Positions 14,026 through 28,948 of a stretch of DNA of 64,000 bases are shown one piece after another. Positions within the stretch are counted from its first letter, which is position 1. Each line of letters opens with the position of its first letter. The translations under genes and the position numbers were made by a program. This DNA is from Ficedula albicollis. Its lineage: Eukaryota; Chordata; Aves; Passeriformes; Muscicapidae. The DNA is taken from contig NC_021676.1 of the NCBI RefSeq assembly GCF_000247815.1, positions 398,139-462,138 of the forward strand, written 5' to 3'. The notes beneath the pieces are model-generated. The model was not told the origin of the DNA and ran no database searches. It was given only the letters and a program-made list of their open reading frames with translations.

Positions 14026-16485
14026 ATCCCCGTTCTCCAGCTGCACAGGATGCTGCAGGGAATTTTGCACAAACCTTTTGCTGGAGCCCAGGAGCTGCAA
14101 GTGGGAGCTGCCCATCAGAAATGGCCGTGGAAATAACCCGGCAGCTGGGAAGGCAGATGGCACAAACATCCTGCCAGGGACGGTTTCCCTGCCAGAACTC
14201 CTGTGCAGGGCAGGAAATGCCCCATTTTGGGTGAGACCGGGTGATTTCTGCCTGGGTGAAAGTGCTCCTTGGAGGAACTCTCCTCTCCTGGCCATTTCGT
14301 AAGCCCTGAACAGCAAGGAACACACTCACACTGTGATATTTGAGATCCTTTTGGACAAAACCTTGTGGCCTCATTGGTCTCTACAAAGTTACACAGCTCA
14401 GAGCAAAGTTACACGTGCCCTGTGTGCTGGTACTCGAGTTCCTGCGGCTCCAGCGTCTGGAGATCTTGGGAAGATCAATTGTAAATTTATTTCAGCTGTT
14501 TTTGCAGATTTTTTTGTTACAAGGCTGCTCAAATAAGCTGCAGTGAATATTTCCTGCTCTCCTGCCACGGCCCCATGCTGCCACTGCCATGGCAACCAGG
14601 AAATCTCCTCTCCCTCCCCATCTCCTCTCCGGGCTGGGGATGCTCTGGGTCAGGATCCCCTCCCAGCACTGGGGATGGGCTGCTCTGCCCTCTGCACCCA
14701 GGGCACAGTCCCGGGGCTGCTGCCACAGTTAGGGAGTAGGGACATGGAAATCAAGGTCTCCCACCAGCCAGGACTTCTCCAAGCAGCGCCTGGGAGGGTC
14801 TGGGCGGTGCCTGGTGGACATGTTCCATAGATAATGCACATCATTTCTTTTTGGAAATGGACAGCTCCAAAGCTCTGGAATCGAATCTTGAACCTTTACA
14901 AATGTAGTGCATTTTATACAGGGGATGTGTCTTCTCAAAGGGAGGAAGGCACATATCAAATCCTAGAATTGAAAATAACATGACGATTTTGCAAACCACC
15001 ATGAAATAAGGATTTATGGGTTTGTTGATCTCCCCTGGGGACCCGAGTGCAATAATGCAGGAATTTGCTGACTGGGGTGGAAGTGAGGAACATGTTCAAC
15101 TTGGAGGCAAATGGTTTTGTGGCACAATCCAGGGATAGAGCTCAGCTGCCACTCAAACTGTTAATCCCTCAAATCTTTAGTGCTTGAGGATTAATTTCTC
15201 TAAATATTGTGCCAAATATAATAGTGTCTCTATCTCTCACACTATTAGACAGCTATGAACTACAAGGAGCCTTTTGTCTCCCTAATAGGATTCATCCCTA
15301 ATTCCAAAGTCATAAAGCATGAGTTTGAAATAAAAATCCCATAAAACGTGTTCCACAGGTGGAAGGAGAGCAGTGGGAGCTGTAAAGCACAATCCTGGCC
15401 CTGCTGCTTCTGCCCTGCTGAGACACATTCAGTGTCCTTCCATTGCCATGGCTGGGACTGGGGCTCGCACCAAATGCACCCCAAGAGACCCAGCCAGGGA
15501 GAAAACAGAGCAGGAAAAGAAAAACTGAAGTAGCGGCAATGAACAGAGTTTTCAGCTCTGAAGGATATTTTGTTTTGAAATATTAGCTCACTTTTACTTT
15601 CTGAGGAGTCAGACTTGAGAGACAGCATTTTGCTTTCAAGGCTCCAGATCATTTGAGGTTAGTGAGTATTATTCTCATTGTATGAACCTTTTCTCCCAGT
15701 TTGGGATGGCAAACAGTGCAAAATTTTAAAAAATAAATAAACTAACTAATTAGGTTATTGACAGCTTGCATTCTGGTCAGAACCCCTTAGGCCCAGTATA
15801 TTAACATTTTCATCCTAGCTGTTAAACATGTCATTTCTCTCCAAATGAGAATTAATTCGCTTTGGAGGTGTGATGTGAAATCAAAATCCAGAGCGAGTTA
15901 AGACTTTCACACTTTGGCTTTTAGGTGAAAGGGGATATAAAAAGAGAGGAACACTGGATGCAAATGTTTCTTTCACTGCTGTAGTTCCTACAGTCCTAGA
16001 ATAAATGGATATATTTCTGTACAAGTGATCCAATGGGATTTTGAAATGAAAAGCTTTTCTTTATTGGAACATTAACTAGATTCTTTGAAAAATGGAAAGC
16101 TGAAAATTTTGGTCTGTCAGCACTGGAGTAAAGATAGCAAACCTGTTCTGTGTGTGTTAGAAGTGTAACAAGATCACGTAAGGAGAAATTGAAGAAGTCA
16201 GCGGAAATTAGAAAGAAAGGAGGCTGGTTAAAAAGTGAGATTAATTAACCATTGGAGGAGCATCCCGAGGGGCACGGGGCCTGCCCCAGCACTGCAGGCT
16301 GTCATTCACAGGGGCAGGGACTTTCCAAGCAAATTCTGCAACAGTCCCAATTGTTCAGCAGGGCCTGGGGGCAGGGCGAGGCTGGGCTGCTCAGGGTGCT
16401 GCCCTTGGCCTTGGCTCCTGGGGGGTCAGCTCACCTGGGACAGGTGAGAGCCAGGCCAGAGTGCTGCTCTGGGAGCAGGGTTTGC
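14026..16485. other. unique sequence, no gene seen; TALE/homeodomain-like block 15720-15920
   Basis: The stretch around 15720-15920 has actaattagg, ttgacagctt (a MEIS/PBX-like core) and gagaattaattcgc within 200 bp, suggestive of a conserved regulatory element. The remainder has no supported gene, RNA or transposon. Confidence 0.45.
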
Positions 16486-18182
<1,697 letters not shown>

Positions 18183-18187
18183 GTGTG

Positions 18188-18312
18188 CTGCCTGGTGCAG
18201 ATGTACAGATGTGCAGATGTACAGATGTGCAGGGTCAGAGGCTCTCAGCAGGGGCAGACTGTGCAGGGGCAGATGTGCAGGTGCAGATGTGCAGATGTGC
18301 AGATGTGCAGTA
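18188..18312 (+). repeat. 9-bp microsatellite-like repeat (cagatgtgc/cagatgtac)
   Basis: Two clusters of nonamers cagatgtgc and cagatgtac separated by about 40 bp of related sequence. Confidence 0.85.
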
Positions 18313-21300
18313 GTGCTCTGCTCTGCCTGCTTTGCTCCCCCTCCCTGCTGCTCCCAAGCCTGTTAAACTCTGCTCTGAACCCCAGTTCACCCCAAGGCCG
18401 CAGAGAAATTGGCTGGAAAGCTCAAATCCTTCTTGGGGTCAGGAGGAAGAGTCTTACAGACGACAAAGAAGAAAATGGGAGTCAATGAGACACGCAGTGG
18501 CAGGGGAAATATTCTCTTTTACAAAATCCAGTGACTGAGGGAATGCCCCAGAGGAAGGAGAGTGAGGTGCTCCCACACGACAGTGAGTGACAGCTTTTTG
18601 TGCCTCGACAGTGACATTTCCTGAGATGCAGGTGAGACAAGAGACACTAACTGTCTCCCCAGAGTTATTGCAAACTCACACCCCCGTTCTTCTCCGTTTC
18701 CATGCTCTCCATTTCTACCTTCCCCTGCTTGCCCTGGATCCTGCACTGGCCTGTCACTGCCCCGGGGGCTGCAGCTGCTCTCGGGGGAGCACAGCCACCA
18801 GAGAGAGGGAGCAGCCCGGGCCGGGCTCTCCATCGCCCTGCTCCAGGCACAGGGCACGGAGGAGGGACAAGAACTGCAGTGTCTGACCCTGGAAATTCTG
18901 GCTCCTGTCTGCATTGACAGATTTTATGGGTTCAGGCCTTTTTGCAGGGCAGCCACTTCTGCCTGTTGACTTGCTTCACTGTGCAAGGATGGGATTGAGC
19001 CTGCTGCAGGATTGCTCTGTGTCCTGCTGGTGGAGGACAGGGAGCTGAAAGGAGCAGGCTGAGAGGGATGGGCAGCTCTGGAGTGGTGTGGAGCCCCTTA
19101 GGCAGCAGTTCCCCAGTCTCAGAGGAGGTTTGGGGGAAGAGCTCCTGTTGGTTTCTTGGGGGTTTCAGCTCCTTGGCAGAGCAATCCCCAGAGGCTCTGC
19201 CTCCTGCCCCCCGCTCTGGTTCAGTCCCATCTTTGCTTTTGTCTTGTTTTATTCTCCTTCCCTTTTCCAGGGAGCTTTGCTGGCTGAGTTCCTGCTGCTT
19301 TTGGTGCCCAATTCACAGCTCTTGGCTTGTGAGGTGCTGTAAGCCCAGCTCTTGTTCTTTAATTCTGTTCTAAATTCAGCTTCACGGGGTAAGAGATAAA
19401 ACACCCCAGCCCTCCCTGCAGCTCTGCTGATTGCCTTGATCTTTGTGTTTTTTCAGCCCCAGCCCCACAAACCTTCAAGCCAACCCTGCAGCTGCATCCT
19501 GCTAGGCTCTCCCACACAGGTCAATCTCATTTCTAGTTTTGATTGTTATAGTTTAAAGATAGAATTTCCCTTTCTTGCTTCACAGCATTCAAATGCTAAT
19601 TAGTTCCCTTAAATGTCTAGGAAGTTATCCCAGTTTACACATATCTGGTTTATTAACTCATGTTCATTTCAAACCTGTTCTTTGATGTAGGCTAATGGAA
19701 TTATTCTTTTAGGATCTCTTTAAAAGGTGACTTGTCTTTCCTGACGGATAGATATTGTTTCTCTGAAGCAAATTTGTGAGTGTTTGCCTTTGGAAAAAAA
19801 ACTTGTTTTTCATGGGCTAATGCTGAGTTCTCGTGGATGTCATGCAACAGATAAACATTTGTTTTCTATTTGCAGCAACTTACTTTTCACTCTTTGCTGA
19901 AAAGGAGATTTCTTTTACCTCCCTTTCCATAGTTAATAGGATGGACCAGAGCAGGTCTGCAGAAATGCATGTGCTAGAGAACATGGCTGTGTGAGCCAGC
20001 GTTTGTCTCCAGCTGCTTTCTTGTCATTAGCTTTTAATTTCAACAACTACCTGCCTGTGCCTCTGCTCTCTTCCCCCTCCTCAGGTGTTTGGCACTGTTA
20101 TTGTGATTGTCAGTTCTGTTCTGCTTGGAATGTTTCCCTATATGTTACCATGGTTACAGGGGCCAGAATTGGAAATAAATGAAGGGGGTATCAAGGCACT
20201 GGTGTGACTCTGATGGAGGCTCAGCCCTGAGATGTTAGCTATTATTTTGCTGGATTCCATGATATTTGATGAGGGATCCATTTTAATAGAATATTTAAAT
20301 GCTTGCTTGAATATAGATTGCTCTAAAATGGAATTATGTAGGAATGGATTTTAAATATTTTTTTTTCTTTTTGTTGAGTACACAGCCTTTGGGACAGTCT
20401 GCAAGTGAGTGATTAGAGTGTCTAGAACATTTGCTGCATAAATGGTGTGGGCATATTTGACTATATCTACTACTGGAGCATGGATGAGTGTTGAGTACAG
20501 CTGCAGAAAAGTTCAAAGAGATAAGAGAAGAAACTTCCAGGAAACATAAAGCTGCTTCAGAACGGTTTTCTGCAGCTGACTGAGGAAGGTACTGGGAAAT
20601 TGGGTGGATGCTGTCTCTCTTTTACAGTCTGTGTAGCAGTGACCACTGCTGGCAAAGTCTTGTGGGAGGCTTCTGGTGGAGGTGATGTGAGGCACTCTGC
20701 AGAAACAGAGATTTCTCTTCCATTTCTCATTTTATAGCTTGGGACTTAATCGAGAGCTCAGCAAAGCCATTGGAGAAATTCCCAGTGACAACAGTGAAAT
20801 TTGAATTCAATCTTAGGTCAGCTGTTCAGCAACCCTCCCCACACTGTTCAAAGTGATTTCAGTGTGGTTTAAGTGCTCTTCTCTTCCAGGTCAGCCAGAG
20901 CCTCTCAGTGTGGGCAATGTGTTCCACTTGTTCTTCAGCCAGGGCAAAATATGGGAGCACTGCTGGATGTCCAAAATGGGCAGCAGCAAGTCATGCCTGT
21001 CCCAGAGAAAGCTCCTGCTTTCCCTCCCCAGTGAGTTTTCCTTTGCTGGAGTTACCTGTCCCCACTGAAGCCAGCTGAAAGCTCCTGCTCTTGGGAAAGG
21101 AACTCTTCTGTATGTGTGAATATGGATTTGTCTGTGCACCCACACAGTCAGGAATGTGCAATTAGAATCTTTATATTTTTGAAGCAGCTCTAAATTAAGC
21201 TGTGGCTTTCTATGTTCTGAAATGTTATTTTGAGGCCATAGAAAGAAGGCAAACACTGCTATCCCTGTAGTGTTGACTGGTGATTGTCATTGGATGGCAA

Positions 21301-21546
21301 TAGTAACAGGAGATGTAGCTAAAGATGGAGGTTTTCACAGGCACTCAGGTCAGCGTGTCAGATGCAGGAAACTGGAGCAGAAGGAGGAAGTTGTTGTATT
21401 CATCCTCTCCCTGGATTTGTATTTTCATTTCTCACTAGCCCTCCCTCTAGGGAGCTCACTGAGAGGATCCCACCTTTACTTTCAGAGCCCATGGGCACTG
21501 AACCCATCCACAGGAGCGGAAACCCTGCCTCTCCTGAGCAGTGAGC
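18313..21546. other. unique sequence, no gene seen
   Basis: GC-rich to about 19500, then AT-rich. No exon could be supported. AT-rich parts near 19540-19900 and 20230-20350 look complex and could be conserved non-coding sequence. Confidence 0.5.
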
Positions 21547-21717
21547 ACAGCTGGGTCTGTGCTGGGCCACACTCCTGTGCTGGGTCTGTGCTGAGTCTGT
21601 GCTGGGTCTGTGCTGGGTCACACTCCTGAATCTGTGCTGGGCCACACTCCTGTGCTGGGTCTGTGCTGGGTCACACTCCTGACCCGGTTTGTTCTGGGTC
21701 ACACTCCTGACCCGGGT
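21547..21717 (+). repeat. minisatellite (tgctgggtcacactcctga), left part
   Basis: Units of tctgtgctgggtc, with or without acactcctgacccgg. The last units before the run have the form gttctgggtcac plus actcctgacccggg. Confidence 0.92.
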
Positions 21718-23103
<1,386 letters not shown>

Positions 23104-23243
23104 CTGGGTCACACTCCTGACCCGGGTTGTTCTGGGTCACACTCCTGACCCGGTTTGTTCTGGGTCACACTCCTGACCCGGGTTTGTTCTAGGTCACACT
23201 CCTGACCCGGGTTTGTTCTGGGTCACGCTCCTGACCCGGGTCT
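23104..23243 (+). repeat. minisatellite (ctgggtcacactcctgac), right part
   Basis: Four to five units of about 32 bp, more uniform than the left part, ending in unique sequence at tgtgcctgctgg. Confidence 0.92.
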
Positions 23244-25555
23244 GTGCCTGCTGGAAGCAGCTCGGGGATTGTTTGGCACCAGCTCCAGGAATTGGAGCTG
23301 CACAGGGCAACAACGACCGCTAGTGGCTCAGGGGGATTGTCCCGAACTGTAACAGAATAAAACATAATGGAACAAAATATCAGTGCCTGGCTTGGGCTGG
23401 AAGGGTTCCGAAAGGTAAGCCCAAGTCTTCCAGTTACAGAAACCTTGTTTTTAGAGTCTTTGTAAGTGGTTAATGCATGCCTGGGTCCTAACTAGGAGGG
23501 GAAAAAAGAGGAATTTCTTCATCCTTAAGGGGACTATTAGGAGAGATACAGCAGGGTTTGATATCAGCAAGGTATTGTATCCAAAACTAAGAGAAAAAGA
23601 AAGACGTTTTTCATGTTAAACAGCGTTACAAGTGCAATTCTAGGAGTTTTTTGTCTTCCGTTAATTTCTGCCGGGAGATATGAAACAATTCTAGTCATTT
23701 CTGCTGTGTGTTGGCAGATGGCAGTCTTGACCAAGTTTTGAAACTCTGAGCTTTCCGTTTCCTTTCCGTTTTCAGCTGCCTCCAGCCGGGCCGAGCAGGG
23801 ATTTTGGCACACTGCCCCGCTTGGGGAGCCCTGGCTGTGCCCGGCTCACACCTGGGCAGATCTGGGCATCCTGGTGGGGTTTTATGGGACCTGGAGAGAC
23901 TGGAATTCACTCACAGAGGTGACATCACCGGGGTTAAGGTGTCAACAGTGAATTTAGCAGTAATTGCTCCATCTGAACCCTTCCTCTAAGCACCTTGCTG
24001 GTTCTGACTCTGCCCCTTGCCTGTAAAAAATGGATAAAATAGTTTCCCTGCTTTGAGGGATGACTGTGGGTTGTGTGGCAGCGGAGCTGTGGATTCAGCC
24101 TTGGGCTGCTCCGCAAACTGAGCGCTCTGCTGCCAGAGCACCTCTCCTGTCCCAGGTCTGGCTGAGCTCCATCTCTGCCAGGACAGGCAGGGCTTTGTGC
24201 TCTGGGCTCGAAGCCCTGCTGGGCTCAAAGCCCTTCTGGGCTCCCCCTGGACTCTCCCAAACTCATTTGTCTGTACAAACAGACAGGTCACCTTTCTTGG
24301 CTCTCAAAGCTGATGGCTTGATGTTTGCCATCCCAGTATGTCTCTCAAAAGTCTTAGCAAGGGAGACGACTTGCATGTGAGCCCACCAAAAATGATATCC
24401 TAAAAGTAATCGTTAGAGATAAACAGAGTAGAACATTGGTGGTGGAGTTTCTTTCTGAGAAACCCCATGTAACTGGACTTCTACTCCATCAAAGTGCACA
24501 GGATGTTGCAAAGCCATCTGCTGAGCTGCAGAGAAGTGCTATTTCCAGCACAGCATAAATCCAAATGGACACTTCCCTGGGTTCTGAAATATTCATCCCT
24601 CTGTGCTGTCTCCAGTGTCAGGTGTCTGTGGCTTTGGAGCTCAGCCCATCCCAGCCCAGGGCAGGTTTTGGGCAGGTTTTGGGCAGGCTCAGCCCTGCCC
24701 TGCAGAGAGGGAGCTTTGTTAACCTGTGGCTCCTGTGGCGTGTGGGCAGGGCAGGAGCAGCTCAGATTGGTTTTCATTCCTCTAACGGAGCCTCTTCTTG
24801 GGAGCTCGATCAGGAAAATGGGTTGAATCCCATCTCTGTGCACTCAGGCAATGCCAGGGCTGCTAATGAAGATTTCAGGCCGTAGGGATGGCTGGGCTGG
24901 CCTTTCCTCCTTGGGCAGCACGAGAACAGCACTTGGCCTGCTCCTGAATTCTCCTCTCCTCTGCTGCAGTACATGCTATGTGGTTCTTTTGGTTTTTTTC
25001 TTAACCAGCTCCTGAGGAATTTTGTGCCATCCTCTGACTACTACAAAAAATTAGAGTGGAGAGCAGAGGGTAAAATAATAATGGACAAATGAGCAAAAAT
25101 ACAGTTATGGCTCCCCCCTTGCTGGGTAACGGTACCCTGTGTAATCTCACTTTGCACAGCCCTGCAAAGCTCTTCTCATTCCAGAGGGTGGTTGAAGAAC
25201 TTGAGGCAATTGCAGAGGAGGAAGGATTTGCCTGTGAGAAATAAGGCTGCTGGTTTGTGCCTTGCTCTTTGTGTTGGGAGAGAGGAGCAGAGAAGGTTCC
25301 CAACAGAAACATTTCAATGGCAGTAACTATTGGCCTGTCTCAGCAGATTTGGTTTTTTGGGGTGGTGTTTTTGTAATACGACTGTTGATGGCTTTGCCAA
25401 CAGGAAAATCTTTCCAGGTGTTTGCTCTGCCAGCCCTGGGAGTTCTCTCTAGGGTGGAGAGTGGTGCCTGTGGCAGGGGCAGGTCCTGCAGGGATGCAGG
25501 GCTGGGATCTGCTCTGGGATCAGTGTGGGGGCAGAAGGAGCATTGTGCAGTGACA
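23244..25555. other. unique sequence, no gene seen
   Basis: Mixed composition. A strong splice-donor-like string (aaggtaagcc) occurs near 23413, but no exon frame leads to it. Small self-complementary GC strings occur at about 24180-24250 and 24640-24690. Confidence 0.5.
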
Positions 25556-25687
25556 GCAGGGCAGGGCAGGGACTCTGATCTCTGGGGGGATGCCACCCTG
25601 GCCCTGGGGACAGTCCCTGCTGGCAGAGGGCAGGGCAGGGACTCTGATCTCTCTGGGGATGCCACCCTGGCCCTGGGGACGGTCCCT
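25556..25687 (+). repeat. 69-bp VNTR, 2 units (first copy of duplication)
   Basis: Landmark tgccaccctgg at 25591 and 25660, 69 bp apart. Same unit as the five-unit VNTR at 26412-26735. Confidence 0.93.
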
Positions 25688-26363
25688 CTGGCAGCAGGAG
25701 CCTGTCCCTGGCTCAGGCTGTCCCTGGCTCTGCTGGCTGTGACAAACCAGCCCCAGTTCACGGCTGGGATGCAGGAACTGGGTGGTGAAAGTTTGGTGGA
25801 GGCAGAGGGGCGGCTGCAAACGCTGGAGCAGTGCTGCAGCTCTGAAGGGACAGTGCCAGGGATTGCAGCAGAGATTTCTTTAACCCAGTGGTGATGCTCA
25901 CAGAACACAAACCCAGCCTGCCCGGGGGCTCCTGGCTCTGCCTGTGCAGTGCCCGTGGAGCCACGAGGTGGCTCCTGCTCCTCATCCCGCTCTGAATTCG
26001 CTCCTTCCCCTGCTCCAGCTGCTCAGCTGATGAGATGGGAACAGTCTGCGTGTTCCTTGTTTCATTCTCAGTTAATTCTATTTAATTTTTCTGATAATTT
26101 GGAAATTTGGTATTGCTAAAAAGCCCTGAAATTAATGCAACAGACTCTGCTGTGACCCATAACTAGTGTTAGAGTTATTTGTAAAAGAGACCCCTTTGGG
26201 AAAGAAAACTTGCACCCAATATATAAATATTGTAATGGCATCTAATTGGATTTAAAAAAAAACAAACTTCCAAGCATGTTAAATTCCTGCTTTAATATCC
26301 AGCATCATTGAATATCCAGCAACACATGGAAATCCAGAGTGATGGGGAATTACTCCAAACCCT
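25688..26363 (+). repeat. 676-bp duplicated segment, copy 1
   Basis: Matches 26736-27411 at a constant offset of 1,048 bp, checked at ctggcagcagg (25688/26736) and catcattg (26303/27351). Divergence is very low; one visible change is acggctggg against acggttggg. Contains AT-rich complex sequence and no gene. Confidence 0.95.
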
Positions 26364-26411
26364 TGGAACCTCCAGCAGGAAAACCTGAGCAGAGAGCTGC
26401 TGCTGCCTCAG

Positions 26412-26735
26412 TGCCACCCTGGCCCTGGGGACAGTCCCTGCTGGCAGAGGGCAGGGCAGGGACTCTGATCTCTCTGGGGATGCCACCCTGGCCCTGGGGA
26501 CAGTCCCTGCTGGCAGAGGGCAGGGCAGGGACTCTGATCTCTCTGGGGATGCCACCCTGGCCCTGGGGACAGTCCCTGCTGGCAGAGGGCAGGGCAGGGA
26601 CTCTGATCTCTCTGGGGATGCCACCCTGGTCCTGGGGACGGTCCCTGCTGGCAGAGGGCAGGGCAGGGACTCTGATCTCTCTGGGGATGCCACCCTGGCC
26701 CTGGGGACAGTCCCTGCTGGCAGAGGGCAGGGCAG
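26412..26735 (+). repeat. 69-bp VNTR, 5 units (second copy of duplication)
   Basis: Landmark tgccacc at 26412, 26481, 26550, 26619 and 26688, exactly 69 bp apart. The fourth unit has cctggtcctgg, others cctggccctgg. The VNTR has changed copy number between the two duplicates (2 against 5). Confidence 0.95.
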
Positions 26736-27411
26736 CTGGCAGCAGGAGCCTGTCCCTGGCTCAGGCTGTCCCTGGCTCTGCTGGCTGTGACAAACCAGCC
26801 CCAGTTCACGGTTGGGATGCAGGAACTGGGTGGTGAAAGTTTGGTGGAGGCAGAGGGGCGGCTGCAAACGCTGGAGCAGTGCTGCAGCTCTGAAGGGACA
26901 GTGCCAGGGATTGCAGCAGAGATTTCTTTAACCCAGTGGTGATGCTCACAGAACACAAACCCAGCCTGCCCGGGGGCTCCTGGCTCTGCCTGTGCAGTGC
27001 CCGTGGAGCCACGAGGTGGCTCCTGCTCCTCATCCCGCTCTGAATTCGCTCCTTCCCCTGCTCCAGCTGCTCAGCTGATGAGATGGGAACAGTCTGCGTG
27101 TTCCTTGTTTCATTCTCAGTTAATTCTATTTAATTTTTCTGATAATTTGGAAATTTGGTATTGCTAAAAAGCCCTGAAATTAATGCAACAGACTCTGCTG
27201 TGACCCATAACTAGTGTTAGAGTTATTTGTAAAAGAGACCCCTTTGGGAAAGAAAACTTGCACCCAATATATAAATATTGTAATGGCATCTAATTGGATT
27301 TAAAAAAAAACAAACTTCCAAGCATGTTAAATTCCTGCTTTAATATCCAGCATCATTGAATATCCAGCAACACATGGAAATCCAGAGTGATGGGGAATTA
27401 CTCCAAACCCT
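26736..27411 (+). repeat. 676-bp duplicated segment, copy 2
   Basis: Near-identical partner of 25688-26363. After it the terminal ~75 bp of the segment recurs a third time (27413-27489) with an extra gtgtgtgattac insertion. Confidence 0.95.
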
Positions 27412-27412
27412 T

Positions 27413-27699
27413 TCTGCTTTAATATCCAGCATCATTGAATGTGTGTGATTACAGCAACACATGGAAATCCAGAGTGATGGGGAATTATTCCAAACCCTTG
27501 GAACCTCCAGCAGGAAAACCTGAGCAGAGAGCTGCTGCTGCCTCTGACAGAACAGAGAGCAGCCTGGGGTGCTGGGGGCTGTGCTCTAATTACTCCAAAC
27601 CCTTGGAACCTCCAGCAGGAAAACCTGAGCAGAGAGCTGCTGCTGCCTCTGACAGAACAGAGAGCAGCCTGGGGTGCTGGGGGCTGTGCTCTGGAGCTC
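27413..27699 (+). repeat. partial third copy plus 105-bp tandem duplication
   Basis: 27413-27489 repeats the end of the 676-bp core. Then a segment starting ccaaacccttgg occurs at 27490 and 27595, 105 bp apart. Its first 45 bases also follow copy 1 at 26355-26405, so the whole 25.5-27.7 kb region is one nested duplication cluster. Confidence 0.9.
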
Positions 27700-27704
27700 T
27701 GCAA

Positions 27705-28272
27705 ATGATAAACTGAACTGGAGTAAGTAATTCAACAGCACAGGCTCATCTTCAGATAGAAATGACAAAATGCATGTGCCAGAGCAAATGGCACAGGCTG
27801 TGGAGGAGACAAGGGATTTTATTGAATCTACCTTCACTGGCTGGTCTGCATGAAACTGCCTCTAAATCCCAGATTTTCACCCACAGAGCTCTTTCCCCAA
27901 TGGCTTGTTTTTCCTTTCTGGGGATCAGAGGCTGGGGGGGCAGTGTGTGCAGGGCTGCAGAGTCAGAGCAGTCTCTCTGCTGGGCAGCCCTGCCCTGCTC
28001 CGGGGCACACATCTCCTCACTGCTAAACCCTGGCTGGGCTTTTGCACAGAGACCTCTCTCCTGGATTTAGCTGGGCTTTTTATGAGTTCCTTTTCAGGAA
28101 TCTTCAGTCTGATGCTAGAGGAAAAGAGAATTTTTTCTGTGAAAAAAACCAGTGTTTAAAGTTGGATCACGGCTTCATTTTCGCAGCGCTCTGTCCATGG
28201 TGGTGCAGGTTTCCCACTGCCTGCAGGAGTACCAGAGGCTGCTGCTGCCTGTCCCCTCCTGCTGAATTTCCA
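27705..28272. other. unique sequence, no gene seen
   Basis: Complex sequence without supported exons. Confidence 0.55.
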
Positions 28273-28368
28273 GGTACAAATGAGACTGCTGGTGTGGGAG
28301 GTGGTGCCCAGCCCCTGCTCGGTACAAATGAGACTGCTGGTGTGGGAGGTGGTGCCCAGCCCCTGCTC
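28273..28368 (+). repeat. 48-bp tandem duplication
   Basis: The segment beginning ggtacaaatgagactgc occurs at 28273 and 28321 with no visible difference. Confidence 0.95.
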
Positions 28369-28889
28369 CCTGAGGTGCTTGTGCCTGTGACAGACAATGA
28401 CATTGCTCTAAACTTCAGCCAAAGCTTTCTGCCTGACACAACAGGCTTTTATTGAAGCTATAAATCTGCTAAATGGTTTGCAGTTGCCAGAATGTCTTGT
28501 GCTGCTTTTCATTTCAACTCAGACCAGCAAACCCAAATGCCAGGCTTGACTGGTTGCTGATGTTCTAATTTCTAACAATTCCCTTCCATTTTAATTGGGA
28601 AATTCCATCCTATGGCTTTAAGAATCTATTATTAAATTTGAAACATCATAAGTGTTCTGGAAAAAAAACAAACAACAAACCAGCCTAATAGTTCAGTCTG
28701 TAAAAACAGACCCTCTCCTTCTTGGAAACTGCATTTGCCCTTCTCCATATCAAATTTCTGAAAAGCTCTGCTCCTGCCTGGGATGAGTGTGCTGGGCTGA
28801 TCACAGCTCCAGGGGTCACTTCTGCTCCCCTGCTCCTTGGCAGGTCCTGGCAGGAATTTGCTGCTTTGGTCCCATGAAGTGCAGACAGG
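28369..28889. other. unique sequence, no gene seen
   Basis: AT-rich, no supported feature. Confidence 0.55.
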
Positions 28890-28948
28890 TTTGTTTGTTT
28901 GTTTGTTTGTTTGTTTGTTTGATTGATTGATTGATTGATTGATTGTTT
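28890..28948 (+). repeat. (GTTT)n(GATT)n microsatellite
   Basis: About eight GTTT units followed by six GATT units and one GTTT. A single T-to-A change spread through half the tract. Confidence 0.97.

Noticed and set aside
23564..23812. 82-residue minus-strand frame with mixed composition
   Set aside because: No splice or start support and no recognisable domain.
25758..27033. Two identical 75-residue minus-strand frames as a gene family
   Set aside because: They are the same frame seen twice because of the 676-bp duplication; the sequence does not look coding.
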